Source: JAENVT01 sp031370825 (lineage in GTDB: Bacteria > Actinomycetota > Acidimicrobiia > Acidimicrobiales > Ilumatobacteraceae). From it: a stretch of 23,539 nucleotides of DNA. The notes beneath the pieces are model-generated. The model was not told the DNA's origin. It saw nothing but the letters and a program-made list of their open reading frames with translations, and did no database searches. Shown here in pieces: positions 1-7,266 of the stretch. The translations under genes and the position numbers were made by a program. The stretch is taken from NCBI GenBank assembly GCA_031370825.1, contig JANMRB010000121.1, positions 1 through 23,539 of the forward strand. The letters run 5' to 3'. Each line of letters opens with the position of its first letter. The stretch's first letter is position 1.

Positions 1-383
1 CGGCCGCCGATCAGGTCGACGACCGGCCGGCCGACCGCCTTGCCGTAGATGTCCCAGCATGCGACGTCGAGTGGGCTCTTGGCGTAGTTGTGACCCATGA
101 GGGCCTCGCGCATTCGGCGATTGACATCGGCGAGATTGGTCGGATCGGCACCCAGCAACGCCGGGGCCAACTCGTGCAACGCCGGCACCGCGCCACGGGC
201 GTGGGCGGGCAGGTAGGTCGCGCCCAGCGGGCACGTCTCGGCCCATCCGTCGATGCTCTCATCGGTGAGGATTCGCACGACCGTGCTGGTGAGCGTGTTG
301 ACCACTCGTCCACCCGACATCACGTACGTGCCGTAGCGGTATCCGAGCTCGTAGGTGTATGCCTCGATCGACGTGATGCGCAT
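1..383 (-). CDS. Enolase-superfamily (MR/MLE) enzyme, N-terminal part; cis-3-hydroxyproline dehydratase or hydroxyproline-betaine epimerase type
   Basis: The reading frame runs off the left edge, so only about 127 N-terminal residues are visible. They match the capping domain of the mandelate racemase/muconate lactonizing group: an opening strand (MRITSIEAYTYEL), a flexible loop (YVMSGGRV), WAETCPLG followed by TYLPAHARG, and GHNYAKSPLDVACWD. From memory of the family, the ETCPxGxTYxPxH and GHxYxKxxxDxAxxD patterns are typical of cis-3-hydroxy-L-proline dehydratase and 4-hydroxyproline betaine 2-epimerase. The barrel lysines and metal ligands lie outside the window, so the reaction cannot be fixed. 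The start is ATG at 383; an in-frame GTG three codons upstream is possible. It lies 24 bp behind the alpha/beta hydrolase gene on the same strand, and the hydroxyproline enzymes encoded nearby support a proline-analogue substrate. Confidence 0.8.
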   Translation of the reverse strand, partial: MRITSIEAYTYELGYRYGTYVMSGGRVVNTLTSTVVRILTDESIDGWAETCPLGATYLPAHARGAVPALHELAPALLGADPTNLADVNRRMREALMGHNYAKSPLDVACWDIYGKAVGRPVVDLIGG

Positions 384-407
384 GATCGGCACCGTAACGC
401 GCTGCCG

Positions 408-1151
408 TCAGTGCGCTGTGAACTCGTCGATCATGGCGGCAACCAAGGCCGGTGCCTCTATCGGGGTGAGATGACGGAGGCCCGGCAACATCATTGACCG
501 ACCGTTGGGCAACAAGTCAGCGAGTGCTGCAGCCATAGCCGGCGTGGACCGTTGGTCATCGCTGCCGGTGGCGACCAGAATCGCCGACGAGATCTCGCTG
601 ACCCGGCTCGACACCTCTGCGTCCGCCGTTGCGAACACCTCGTACGCGTCCGCATACGCATGCACGTCGTTGTCGAGCAAACGCTGACGAACTTTGGCCA
701 CCTCGGTTGGATGCTCTCTGCGGAACGTCGGGGTGAACCAGCGTTCTAACGCCGGTTCGATGGTGGCTGCGAAACCACCTGCGCGCACCTCGGCGACTCG
801 ATCGATGATCGCTTTTCGTTCGGCGTACGAGCGCCGGTGGACACCGTTCAGCAGGACCATTCGCCGGATCCTGGTGCCTTCGGCCGACATGGCCAATCCC
901 TCCGCGACGAGGGCGCCCATCGAGAAACCGACGAGGTCGACCTCGTCATCGAATGCTTCGACGATCATCGACAGCTGGTCGACAAACATGGACAGTGAAT
1001 AGGGCCCTGCGGGCTTGGTCGCCGCCCCGTGACCGATCATGTCGTACGTGATGGTGCGGCGATGGGGGAGCGCGGCTACGACCGACTGCCACATCGCGTG
1101 ATCCAGCCCGACCCCATGAATCAGGACGAGTGGGACCGCAGCGGGCTTCAT
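408..1151 (-). CDS. Alpha/beta-fold hydrolase
   Basis: A 247-residue protein with the classic single-domain alpha/beta hydrolase layout: LIHGVGLDHAMW oxyanion region near residues 10-21, a GHG turn at 40-42, the nucleophile elbow GFSMG with Ser77, an acid in ATGSDDQ (Asp198 or Asp199) and His227 in LPGLRHLTP. There is no signal peptide, so it is probably cytoplasmic. It resembles the enol-lactonase/carboxylic-ester hydrolase branch, but the substrate cannot be read from the sequence. Its ATG overlaps the stop of the upstream LLM oxidoreductase gene by 4 bp, so the two are probably translationally coupled. I infer that it acts on a product of that oxidoreductase, for example an ester, lactone or amide, within the proline-analogue island. 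Membership of the fold is near certain; the role is unknown. Confidence 0.88.
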   Translation of the reverse strand: MKPAAVPLVLIHGVGLDHAMWQSVVAALPHRRTITYDMIGHGAATKPAGPYSLSMFVDQLSMIVEAFDDEVDLVGFSMGALVAEGLAMSAEGTRIRRMVLLNGVHRRSYAERKAIIDRVAEVRAGGFAATIEPALERWFTPTFRREHPTEVAKVRQRLLDNDVHAYADAYEVFATADAEVSSRVSEISSAILVATGSDDQRSTPAMAAALADLLPNGRSMMLPGLRHLTPIEAPALVAAMIDEFTAH

Positions 1152-2194
1152 CCAGCCGGTGCCGCGAACGCGGGCATCACTTCGTCGATGAAGAGTCGAA
1201 GTGAACGCTTCTGATCCACGATCGGCGCGCCATAGCTGGCGCAGTACAAGAAGTCGACACCCAACTCTTCGTAGGCGCGCAGCTTGGCGATCACCTCGTC
1301 GGGGGTACCGAACATCAGGTGATCGCGCAGGGTCTCCGGCGCGTACTCGTCGCGGTGAGCAAGTTGCTGCAGGTCGATGCGCTCAGCGAATCCGTTGTCG
1401 ACGTCGCCGAGTTGTTTGAACAGGTTTTCGAACTGCCCCGCCTGCCGCTGAACCGAGGCGATGTAGCGGGCGGCATCGTTGTCGTCGCCCCACACGGCGG
1501 AATATCGCATTGCCGTCATCTTCGGCCGCGGTGTGCCCGGAGCCTTGGCGAGGGCGTCTTCCATGCGAGCCGCGTACGCCTGCAACTCGGCGAACGGCCG
1601 CATCAGTGGCCAGCACATGATGTTGCACCCGTTGGCGACGGCCCAGTCGTATGTATCGGGATCACGAGCCGCGACCCAGATCGGCGGATGCGGATCCTGG
1701 ATCGGCTTGGGACACGATGTCGAGGTGGGAAATGACCACCGGTCGCCGTCGTGTGCGTAGTCGCCGGCCCACAGTGCCTTCACGGCCGGCAGGAGCTCGC
1801 GCAGCGCCGCACTTGCGCCGGCGGAATCGAGGCCCGGCACCATTCGGTCGAACTCGCGCTGATAGGCGCCACGGCCGAGGCCAAGTTCGAGCCGGCCACC
1901 GCTGAGCAGATCGAGCAACGCCGCCTCGCCTGCAAGCCGGATCGGGTTCCAGTACGCCGCGACGGCGACGGCGGTGCCGAGCCGAATTCGGTCTGTGTGG
2001 GCCGCCCACCATGCCAGGAGTTGGAACGGCGCCGGCGCGATCGTCATCTCGATGGCGTGATGCTCGGCAGCCCATGCTGTGTCGAAGCCGGCGGCGTCGG
2101 CCATCTGGACCATTTCCAATACATGATCGGCCACGGCGCGCATGTCGTCCGTCGGATCCATGCGCTCGAGGTTGATCGCCAAACTGAATCTCAT
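1148..2194 (-). CDS. LLM-class flavin-dependent oxidoreductase (luciferase-like)
   Basis: A 348-residue protein of the bacterial luciferase-like superfamily. Visible marks are FDTAWAAEHH at residues 37-46, the TDRIRLGTAVAVAAYWNPIRLAGE strand-helix segment at about 67-90, and SGGRLELGLGRGAYQREF at about 98-115, which forms the phosphate side of the flavin pocket in this fold. The C-terminal part has the usual GTPDEVIAKLRAYEELGVDFL segment. Family members use FMN or F420 for monooxygenation or hydride transfer; the cofactor cannot be decided here. It is the first gene of a three-gene minus-strand operon (oxidoreductase, hydrolase, enolase-superfamily enzyme) divergent from the DUF1989 gene. A weak -10-like TAGAAC lies 6 nt before the ATG on the minus strand. 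The substrate is unknown; context suggests a proline or betaine analogue. Confidence 0.9.
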   Translation of the reverse strand: MRFSLAINLERMDPTDDMRAVADHVLEMVQMADAAGFDTAWAAEHHAIEMTIAPAPFQLLAWWAAHTDRIRLGTAVAVAAYWNPIRLAGEAALLDLLSGGRLELGLGRGAYQREFDRMVPGLDSAGASAALRELLPAVKALWAGDYAHDGDRWSFPTSTSCPKPIQDPHPPIWVAARDPDTYDWAVANGCNIMCWPLMRPFAELQAYAARMEDALAKAPGTPRPKMTAMRYSAVWGDDNDAARYIASVQRQAGQFENLFKQLGDVDNGFAERIDLQQLAHRDEYAPETLRDHLMFGTPDEVIAKLRAYEELGVDFLYCASYGAPIVDQKRSLRLFIDEVMPAFAAPAG

Positions 2195-2241
2195 CGCGCT
2201 GTTCTAGTTGTCGCGCTGGTTGCGTATGTCATGCTGCGGAA

Positions 2242-3120
2242 ATGCCGCACGCCTCATATGTCGCTACGGGAGACAGTCCGCTGATCGCAAACTCAGAACT
2301 GATCGGGCGGCTGGCGGCGCACCACGACACCCGCCGCCGTGTCAGCGAGACGGTCGTGCCGGTCCGGTCGGGTCACGCCTTCCCGGTGGCTGCGGGGCAG
2401 ATCGTTCGATTCTCGACCGTCGACGGCCCACAGGTTGTCGATCTCAACCTCTGGGCGCGCGACGATCCGCGCGAGCGGTTCTGGGCGGCGCGTACCCGGC
2501 AGTTCTACGGCACACATGTCACCACTGGTCACCGTCTGTGGAGCAACCTTCCGTTCCTGCGACCGATGGTCACGTTCCTCGCCGACACCGTCGGATACGG
2601 ACGTGACGAGGACGATGCGGGTTGTCACGACCTGCTGGGCACACGTTGCGATCCGTATGTCAATCAGCTGTTGAGTGGCGCTGCCTACGACTTCCATTGT
2701 CACTCCAACCTGACCCGTGCCGTCGCCCAGTACGGGCTCACTGAGTTCGACGTGCACGACGTCATCAACCTGTTCCAGGTGACCGGGTTGATGCCGGAGG
2801 ACAAGCGCTACTTCATGAAGACGTGCCCAGCACGGCCTGGCGATTACGTGGAGCTGCTCGCCGAGATCGATCTGTTGATGGCTATCTCGCTGTGCCCAGG
2901 CGGCGATCTCGCCGTGCCGCTGTGGGGCGAGGGTTCGGGTGCCGAGCCGAACTGCAATCCGTTGCGCGTCGAAGTGTTCGAGTCCGAGCCATCGCTGCTC
3001 GATGGATGGGAGCCGGCGCCGCGGGCCTCGTACCGCGGCGTGACAGGGCTTCGTCACGGATATCGCCAACCTGTCGATCCCCCGCCGCCGCTGACCGACC
3101 GCGTACCGGTCGAGGACTGA
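2242..3120 (+). CDS. DUF1989 (urea-carboxylase-associated family) protein
   Basis: A 292-residue protein of the DUF1989 family. Recognisable parts are the N-terminal beta region with GQIVRFSTVDGPQVVDLNLW at about 52-71, a Cys/His-rich centre (H129 and C136 in CHDLLGTRCDPY, C153 in FHCHSNL), INLFQVTG at about 175-182, and the C-terminal PARPGDYVELLAEIDLLMAISLCPGGD with C218. From known members, DUF1989 pairs form carboxyguanidine deiminase and sit beside urea/guanidine carboxylases, but many members, including this single-chain type, have no known function. The Cys/His residues could bind a metal (inference). No carboxylase is nearby. The gene leads a plus-strand run with a transporter, a DapA-like lyase and a proline-racemase homologue, so a role in breakdown of a small nitrogen compound is plausible. 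ATG at 2242 has no strong ribosome binding site. Confidence 0.82.
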   Translation: MPHASYVATGDSPLIANSELIGRLAAHHDTRRRVSETVVPVRSGHAFPVAAGQIVRFSTVDGPQVVDLNLWARDDPRERFWAARTRQFYGTHVTTGHRLWSNLPFLRPMVTFLADTVGYGRDEDDAGCHDLLGTRCDPYVNQLLSGAAYDFHCHSNLTRAVAQYGLTEFDVHDVINLFQVTGLMPEDKRYFMKTCPARPGDYVELLAEIDLLMAISLCPGGDLAVPLWGEGSGAEPNCNPLRVEVFESEPSLLDGWEPAPRASYRGVTGLRHGYRQPVDPPPPLTDRVPVED

Positions 3121-3130
3121 GCCGACTCGC

Positions 3131-3961
3131 ATGGGTGTGCTTCTTGGCATTGTCGCGGGCATTCTGCTGGGCGTCAGTGACTTCACAGCCAACCGGGCCT
3201 CGCGAACAATCAGTTCAGTCTCGGTCAGTCGAACCAATCTCGCTGTCTCCGGTCTGATCGCACCGCTGCTGCTCTTCGTCAAGCCGGTCGACTGGACGTT
3301 GCGCGATCTGGTGCTCAGCACGCTCTCGGGGATCACGCTCTCCGGCGGGTTGGTGATGCTCTACCGCGGCTACACGGTGGCGCGCATGGGAATCGTCGCA
3401 CCCACCGCTTCGGTGCTCCTTGCGGCGGTGCCGGTGCTGTTCGACCTGATCCAGGGAAACACACCGAGCACGGTTGCCGCGTGCGGAATGGTGCTCGGCC
3501 TTGCCGCGTTGGTGCTGACGACCTACGAGCGCGGCGGAATGGGAAGCGTCAAGATCGGGGTCGTCCTCGGCCTCGGTGCCGGTCTGCTGTTCGGCATCGC
3601 GTTCACGCTGACCTCGCAGACCTCCGACGCGGCCGGGTTGTCCCCAGTGCTGATCCAACGCCTGTCCGGTCTGGCGTTCCTGATCCTGCTGCAGCGCTTC
3701 GACAAGGCACCGATCCTGGCGTTGCGCGTACCGGCCCGCAAGTGGGCGATCGCATCCGGTCTGGCGGCTGGCCTCGCCATCGGATCGTTGAAGCTCGGCT
3801 ACATCAAGGGTTCGGCCGGACCGGTCTCTGTAGCCGCGTCGCAGTTCGCGGCCGTCGCCGTTCTCTGCTCGGTGCTGTTCAACAAGGAACGGCTGCGCAC
3901 GTGGCAGGCCGTCGGCGTCGCCGCGAGCGGTGTCGGGGTTGCTTTGATGGCACTTGGCTAG
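3131..3961 (+). CDS. EamA/DMT-family transporter
   Basis: A 276-residue, very hydrophobic protein with about ten membrane segments in two tandem EamA repeats. The first half opens with MGVLLGIVAGILLGVSDFTANRAS and contains VAPTASVLLAAVPVLFDL; the second opens near VVLGLGAGLLFGIAFTL and contains AASQFAAVAVLCSVLFNKERL, the paired 'P/S..ASxxxxxxV' and 'xExL' signatures of drug/metabolite transporters. The family moves small metabolites, usually amino acids or their derivatives, across the inner membrane, in or out. It starts 10 bp after the DUF1989 stop, with a purine-rich stretch (gaggactgag) upstream. I infer that it imports or exports the proline analogue handled by its neighbours; substrate and direction are not visible. 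Confidence 0.9.
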   Translation: MGVLLGIVAGILLGVSDFTANRASRTISSVSVSRTNLAVSGLIAPLLLFVKPVDWTLRDLVLSTLSGITLSGGLVMLYRGYTVARMGIVAPTASVLLAAVPVLFDLIQGNTPSTVAACGMVLGLAALVLTTYERGGMGSVKIGVVLGLGAGLLFGIAFTLTSQTSDAAGLSPVLIQRLSGLAFLILLQRFDKAPILALRVPARKWAIASGLAAGLAIGSLKLGYIKGSAGPVSVAASQFAAVAVLCSVLFNKERLRTWQAVGVAASGVGVALMALG

Positions 3962-4009
3962 CCGCGACATCGGTCGCTGATGACCCCTTCGGCGAATTGG
4001 AGCCGGTGG

Positions 4010-4015
4010 TACCGT
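4010..4015 (+). promoter_or_regulatory. Leaderless-type -10 box before the DapA-family gene
   Basis: TACCGT ends 7 nt before the A of the ATG at 4022, the spacing seen at several other starts in this window. It lies in the 60-bp gap after the transporter gene, so it would be an internal promoter giving a leaderless mRNA. No clear -35 is visible. Confidence 0.45.
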
Positions 4016-4021
4016 TTGCGC

Positions 4022-4969
4022 ATGACCGAATTGCTTTCAGCCAAATTGAAGCTGGCCAAATTGACATTAGCCAAATTGACATTAGAAGGTGTGTACGTCC
4101 CGGTTGTGACTCCGTTCGATGCCGATGAGGGGCTCGATCTGTCGACGCTGACCAAGGTGGTCGACTTCTGCCTCGATGGCGGAGTCGCCGGCGTCGTGTC
4201 GTGCGGCACGACGGGCGAGTACTACGCGATGTCGAGGGACGAGCGCAAAAGTGTGATGGCACACACCGCCGAGGTCGTGGGCAAGCGGGCCAAACTCGTG
4301 GCCGGTTGCAACGCCGGCTCCACCCGCGAGGCCATCCACCTTGCCGAGTCAGCGGTTGCCATGGGCTATGACGCGATCATGCTCGCCGCCCCGCCGACCT
4401 CGCTGCCCAGCCAGCGCGAGTTGGCGGCGCACTACCGAGCGATCGCCGACGCGGTCGACAAGCCGGTCGTCCTCTACAACTATCCCGCACGGGCCGGCGT
4501 AGAGATCGGCTACGAGTGCCTCGACGCCGTTGCCGATCATCCCAACATCATCGCCATCAAGGAGTCGAGCGGCGACTTCTCTCGGTTCTTGCATCTGCAA
4601 CGGACCTATGCGGATGACCTGCAGATCATGTGCGGCAGCGACGATCAAGCAGCCGACTACTTTGGCTGGGGAGTGCGCAGTTGGCTTGCCGGCACTGCCA
4701 ACGTGTTGCCACGCCATCACGTCGTGATCATGAACACCGCCAACGAAGGCAACCACGACGAGGCCAGGCGGCAGTTCGCCGCGATTCTGCCGTGGATCCA
4801 GAACATGGAGAGCGGCTCGTACAACGCCAAGGCCAAGCTCGGCCTTGCCCATCAGGGCTTTGCGTGCGGTCCCGTGAGGGCGCCTCTGCTCGGGCTGACC
4901 GACGACGTCGCTGCCGAGTTCCTCGCCATGCTCGACGAGGCGCTGGTCGCACCGTTCGCCAAGAGCTGA
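4022..4969 (+). CDS. DapA/DHDPS-family lyase; candidate pyrroline-4-hydroxy-2-carboxylate deaminase
   Basis: A 315-residue TIM-barrel protein of the dihydrodipicolinate synthase/N-acetylneuraminate lyase family. The barrel starts at LEGVYVPVVTPFD (about 21-33). CGTTGEYY (61-68) binds the substrate carboxylate, YNYPARAG supplies the catalytic Tyr154, and IIAIKESSGD carries the Schiff-base Lys180. In hydroxyproline pathways, a member of this family (LhpC-type) deaminates and dehydrates pyrroline-4-hydroxy-2-carboxylate to alpha-ketoglutarate semialdehyde. The neighbouring epimerase and DAO-type oxidase make that the best assignment over lysine biosynthesis. ATG 4022 is preferred to ATG 3980 because a TACCGT -10 box sits just upstream and 3980 would add residues with no family match. 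Oddly, residues 7-21 are three in-frame copies of AKL(K/T)L encoded by a 15-bp tandem repeat, directly before the barrel. Confidence 0.85.
   Translation: MTELLSAKLKLAKLTLAKLTLEGVYVPVVTPFDADEGLDLSTLTKVVDFCLDGGVAGVVSCGTTGEYYAMSRDERKSVMAHTAEVVGKRAKLVAGCNAGSTREAIHLAESAVAMGYDAIMLAAPPTSLPSQRELAAHYRAIADAVDKPVVLYNYPARAGVEIGYECLDAVADHPNIIAIKESSGDFSRFLHLQRTYADDLQIMCGSDDQAADYFGWGVRSWLAGTANVLPRHHVVIMNTANEGNHDEARRQFAAILPWIQNMESGSYNAKAKLGLAHQGFACGPVRAPLLGLTDDVAAEFLAMLDEALVAPFAKS
4040..4084 (+). repeat. 15-bp tandem repeat, three copies, inside the DapA-family gene
   Basis: Unit 1 is GCCAAATTGAAGCTG (4040-4054); units 2 and 3 are identical GCCAAATTGACATTA (4055-4069 and 4070-4084). It is in frame and encodes AKLKL-AKLTL-AKLTL. 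Its AAA, TTG and TTA codons make it strikingly AT-rich beside the GC-rich flanks. Confidence 0.97.
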
Positions 4970-4975
4970 GCGAGA

Positions 4976-6010
4976 GTGCGCAGCACCACCTCGTACACCG
5001 CGGTCGAGGTCCACGCGGAGGGAGAGCAGGGAACCTGCTACCTCGGTACGGTCCTCGATGTACCCGGTGCCACGATGCGCGACAAGTTGCGCCACATCAA
5101 CGAGGTCGACGACTCGGTTCGCAGGTTCTTGTGCTTCGAACCCCGCGGGCGCCCGCAGACCAGCTGCAACCTTGTGTTCCCGTCGCTCGATCCACAGGCA
5201 GACGCTGGCTTCATCATCTGCCAGGCGGACCGCGCCCATGCGATGAGCGGCTCGAACACCATTTGCGTGGTCACCGCGCTGCTGGAGACCGGCACGCTCC
5301 CGATGACCGAGCCCGAGACACGGGTGGTGCTGGAGACAGCCGCAGGTCTGATCCGGGTCACGGCAACATGCCGCGACGGCCGGTGCGAGCGGGTGACGTT
5401 CGATGGCGTCCCGTCGTTCGTCGAGGCGCTCGATGTGCCTCTGTACGTGCCCGGCATCGGCGACATCCGTGTCGACGTCGCCTACGGCGGCTGCTACTAC
5501 GTGTTCGCCGACCCCGCGCAATTCGGTGTGAAGCTCAACCGAAGCAGTGCCCGCCAGGTCGTCGAAGCCGGTACGGCGATCTCCGTAGCAGCTCGCCAAG
5601 CAATCAAGGTTCAGCACCCTGAGATACCCGAGATCGACTTCATCTCCTACGTGATGCTGGTCGGAGACGACGATCCGGCCAACGGTTCGTTGCGCGGCGC
5701 AACCGTACTGAGTGGACGTGTCGATCGGTCCCCTTGTGGTACGGGCAACTCGGCTCGGCTGGCGATACTTGCCGCCCGAGGCGCTGCCAAGGTCGGCAGC
5801 CGCTTCATAGCCCGATCGCTGATCGACAGCGAGTTCATCGTCGAGATGGTCGGCGAAACGTCCGTCGGGGATCGGCCCGCGGTGCTGCCGCGCATCTCCG
5901 GCAGGGGTTGGGTGGTCGGCACGCATACAAGCACCGTCGAGCCGACCGATCCGTACCAACTGGGCTACGTGCTCAGCGACATCTGGGGCGACGAAGTCGG
6001 AGCGACGTAG
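4976..6010 (+). CDS. Proline racemase-superfamily hydroxyproline 2-epimerase (Ser/Cys type)
   Basis: A 344-residue protein of the proline racemase superfamily, with both halves of the diaminopimelate-epimerase-like fold. The second catalytic motif is intact (DRSPCGTG, Cys254). The first, usually MCGHN, reads MSGSNT, so Ser91 replaces the first Cys. From established work on this superfamily, Cys/Cys and Ser/Cys pairs occur in proline/hydroxyproline racemases and epimerases, while a Cys/Thr pair marks trans-3-hydroxyproline dehydratase. A 2-epimerase of 4- or 3-hydroxyproline is therefore favoured over a dehydratase. GTG at 4976 starts 6 bp after the DapA-family stop, with purine-rich gagcgaga just before it, which implies one operon. 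It would turn trans-4-hydroxy-L-proline into cis-4-hydroxy-D-proline for the DAO-type enzyme encoded convergently 8 bp downstream. Exact substrate unproven. Confidence 0.88.
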   Translation: MRSTTSYTAVEVHAEGEQGTCYLGTVLDVPGATMRDKLRHINEVDDSVRRFLCFEPRGRPQTSCNLVFPSLDPQADAGFIICQADRAHAMSGSNTICVVTALLETGTLPMTEPETRVVLETAAGLIRVTATCRDGRCERVTFDGVPSFVEALDVPLYVPGIGDIRVDVAYGGCYYVFADPAQFGVKLNRSSARQVVEAGTAISVAARQAIKVQHPEIPEIDFISYVMLVGDDDPANGSLRGATVLSGRVDRSPCGTGNSARLAILAARGAAKVGSRFIARSLIDSEFIVEMVGETSVGDRPAVLPRISGRGWVVGTHTSTVEPTDPYQLGYVLSDIWGDEVGAT

Positions 6011-6018
6011 ACCGCGAC

Positions 6019-7266
6019 TCAGCGGCGGAACGCACTCCGATCGGGGTCGAACGCGCTGATGTCGGTGGATGGTCGGCCGGTCATGATCAGCTCCGAGATC
6101 GCCACGCCACTCGGCGGCGCCAGGGTCAAACCGAACATGCCATGCCCGGTACCGACCACGACGTTGCGCCATCTCTTCGGTCGGCCCATGAACGGCAGCC
6201 CGTCGGCGCTCATGGGCCGCGACCCTGCCCACGTGTCGAACCGCTGGTCCCATTCGAGGTCGAGGAAGGCGCTCATCGATGCGACGATCATCTCGATGCG
6301 GCGTTCGTCGAACGGGGGGTGGTCGCCGCCGAACTCCATCGTGCCGCCGAGCCGGATGCGATCTTCGAACGGAGTCGCCACAGCGTGCACCTCTTCGAAG
6401 ATCAAGGGCTGACGAAGTCCGGGCGACGTCGGCAAGGCGACGTTGTAGCCCTGGCCGGGGATCACCGCGAGGCGCAGGTCGAAGTGCTTGGCAAGCAGTC
6501 GGGACCCCGCGCCCGCGGCGAGCAGGAACTCTTCTCCGTCGATCGTTCCGTTCGACGTCACGAGGGACACGACCCGATCGCCAGATGACTGCACCTTGGT
6601 GACGTCGGTGTGCTCCATCATCCGAACGTCGCGGGATTTGAGGATGTCGATGACCGAGTCGACGTAGCGCCTTGGATCGATCGCCCGGTCGCCGGGCATA
6701 ACCAGACCCGCCCGAACGTGATCGGTGATCGCCGGCGCGAGGCGACGAAGCTCATCACCATCAACGACTCGGTCGGGGATGCGGGCACCGAGCTCGACCA
6801 TCGGCTGGAGCGCCTTGAAATGATGTTCGGCCTTGGCGACGTCGTGGTACGGCACCAGCAGCTCCCGGCCGAGGCCAACCGCGACCCCTTGGGTTGCGAG
6901 GCGCTCCAGGATGGCGGCGCTGTTGTGGTTGAACCTCGCCAGGGCGGCACGACCCGATTGGTATCTCGAGGCCGTGCAATTGCGGGCGAAAGCCAGCAGC
7001 CACGGGGTCATCTGCGGTATCGCTTTGGGAAGGACTCGTAAGGCTCTCGCCGGATCGCGCAATGATCTCAGCGCGTTTGTGATGGCTCCGGGCGCCGGCA
7101 GTGGCTCGACGATCGCAGTGCACATGAACCCCGAGTTGCCGCGCGCAGCGCCGCCACCGAGACCTTCGCTGTCGACGATCGTGACGTTGGCGCCGGCCTC
7201 TGTGAGGAACAACGCGGACGACAGCCCGATCAGCCCACCACCGACGATGACCACTTCCTTGCTCAC
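6019..7266 (-). CDS. DAO-type FAD-dependent oxidoreductase; candidate D-hydroxyproline dehydrogenase
   Basis: A 415-residue protein with an N-terminal FAD-binding Rossmann motif, VVIVGGGLIGLSSALFLTEAG (about 5-25), followed by the GGAARGNSGFM segment characteristic of the D-amino-acid dehydrogenase (DadA/DAO) family. Near the C-terminus, SRPMSADGLPFMGRP and GTGHGMFGLTLAP form the usual FAD- and substrate-binding end. The family oxidises D-amino acids or secondary amines to imines. Next to a hydroxyproline epimerase, the likely substrate is cis-4-hydroxy-D-proline, giving pyrroline-4-hydroxy-2-carboxylate. I chose the GTG at 7266: it overlaps the upstream stop codon by 4 bp (GTGA), has GGAGG a few bases before it, and places the dinucleotide motif at the N-terminus. 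A longer in-frame extension is Arg-rich and looks non-coding. D-proline or another D-imino acid is also possible. Confidence 0.88.
   Translation of the reverse strand: MSKEVVIVGGGLIGLSSALFLTEAGANVTIVDSEGLGGGAARGNSGFMCTAIVEPLPAPGAITNALRSLRDPARALRVLPKAIPQMTPWLLAFARNCTASRYQSGRAALARFNHNSAAILERLATQGVAVGLGRELLVPYHDVAKAEHHFKALQPMVELGARIPDRVVDGDELRRLAPAITDHVRAGLVMPGDRAIDPRRYVDSVIDILKSRDVRMMEHTDVTKVQSSGDRVVSLVTSNGTIDGEEFLLAAGAGSRLLAKHFDLRLAVIPGQGYNVALPTSPGLRQPLIFEEVHAVATPFEDRIRLGGTMEFGGDHPPFDERRIEMIVASMSAFLDLEWDQRFDTWAGSRPMSADGLPFMGRPKRWRNVVVGTGHGMFGLTLAPPSGVAISELIMTGRPSTDISAFDPDRSAFRR

Noticed and set aside
2293..3336. Minus-strand open frame of 347 codons
   Set aside because: Antisense to the DUF1989 and transporter genes, whose sense products have clear family signatures.
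3958..4209. Minus-strand frame with NVNLANVNLASFNLAES, resembling a pentapeptide-repeat protein
   Set aside because: It is the antisense reading of the 15-bp repeat in the DapA-family gene; the rest of the frame has no family features and the sense strand encodes a complete enzyme.
4022..4969. Lysine-biosynthesis dapA
   Set aside because: The catalytic residues are common to the whole family, and the neighbours are imino-acid catabolic genes, not lysine biosynthesis genes, so a deaminase/lyase role is more likely.
4349..6253. Long minus-strand open frame (634 codons)
   Set aside because: It is antisense to the DapA-family and epimerase genes, His/Arg/Gly-rich with no motifs; a typical high-GC shadow frame.
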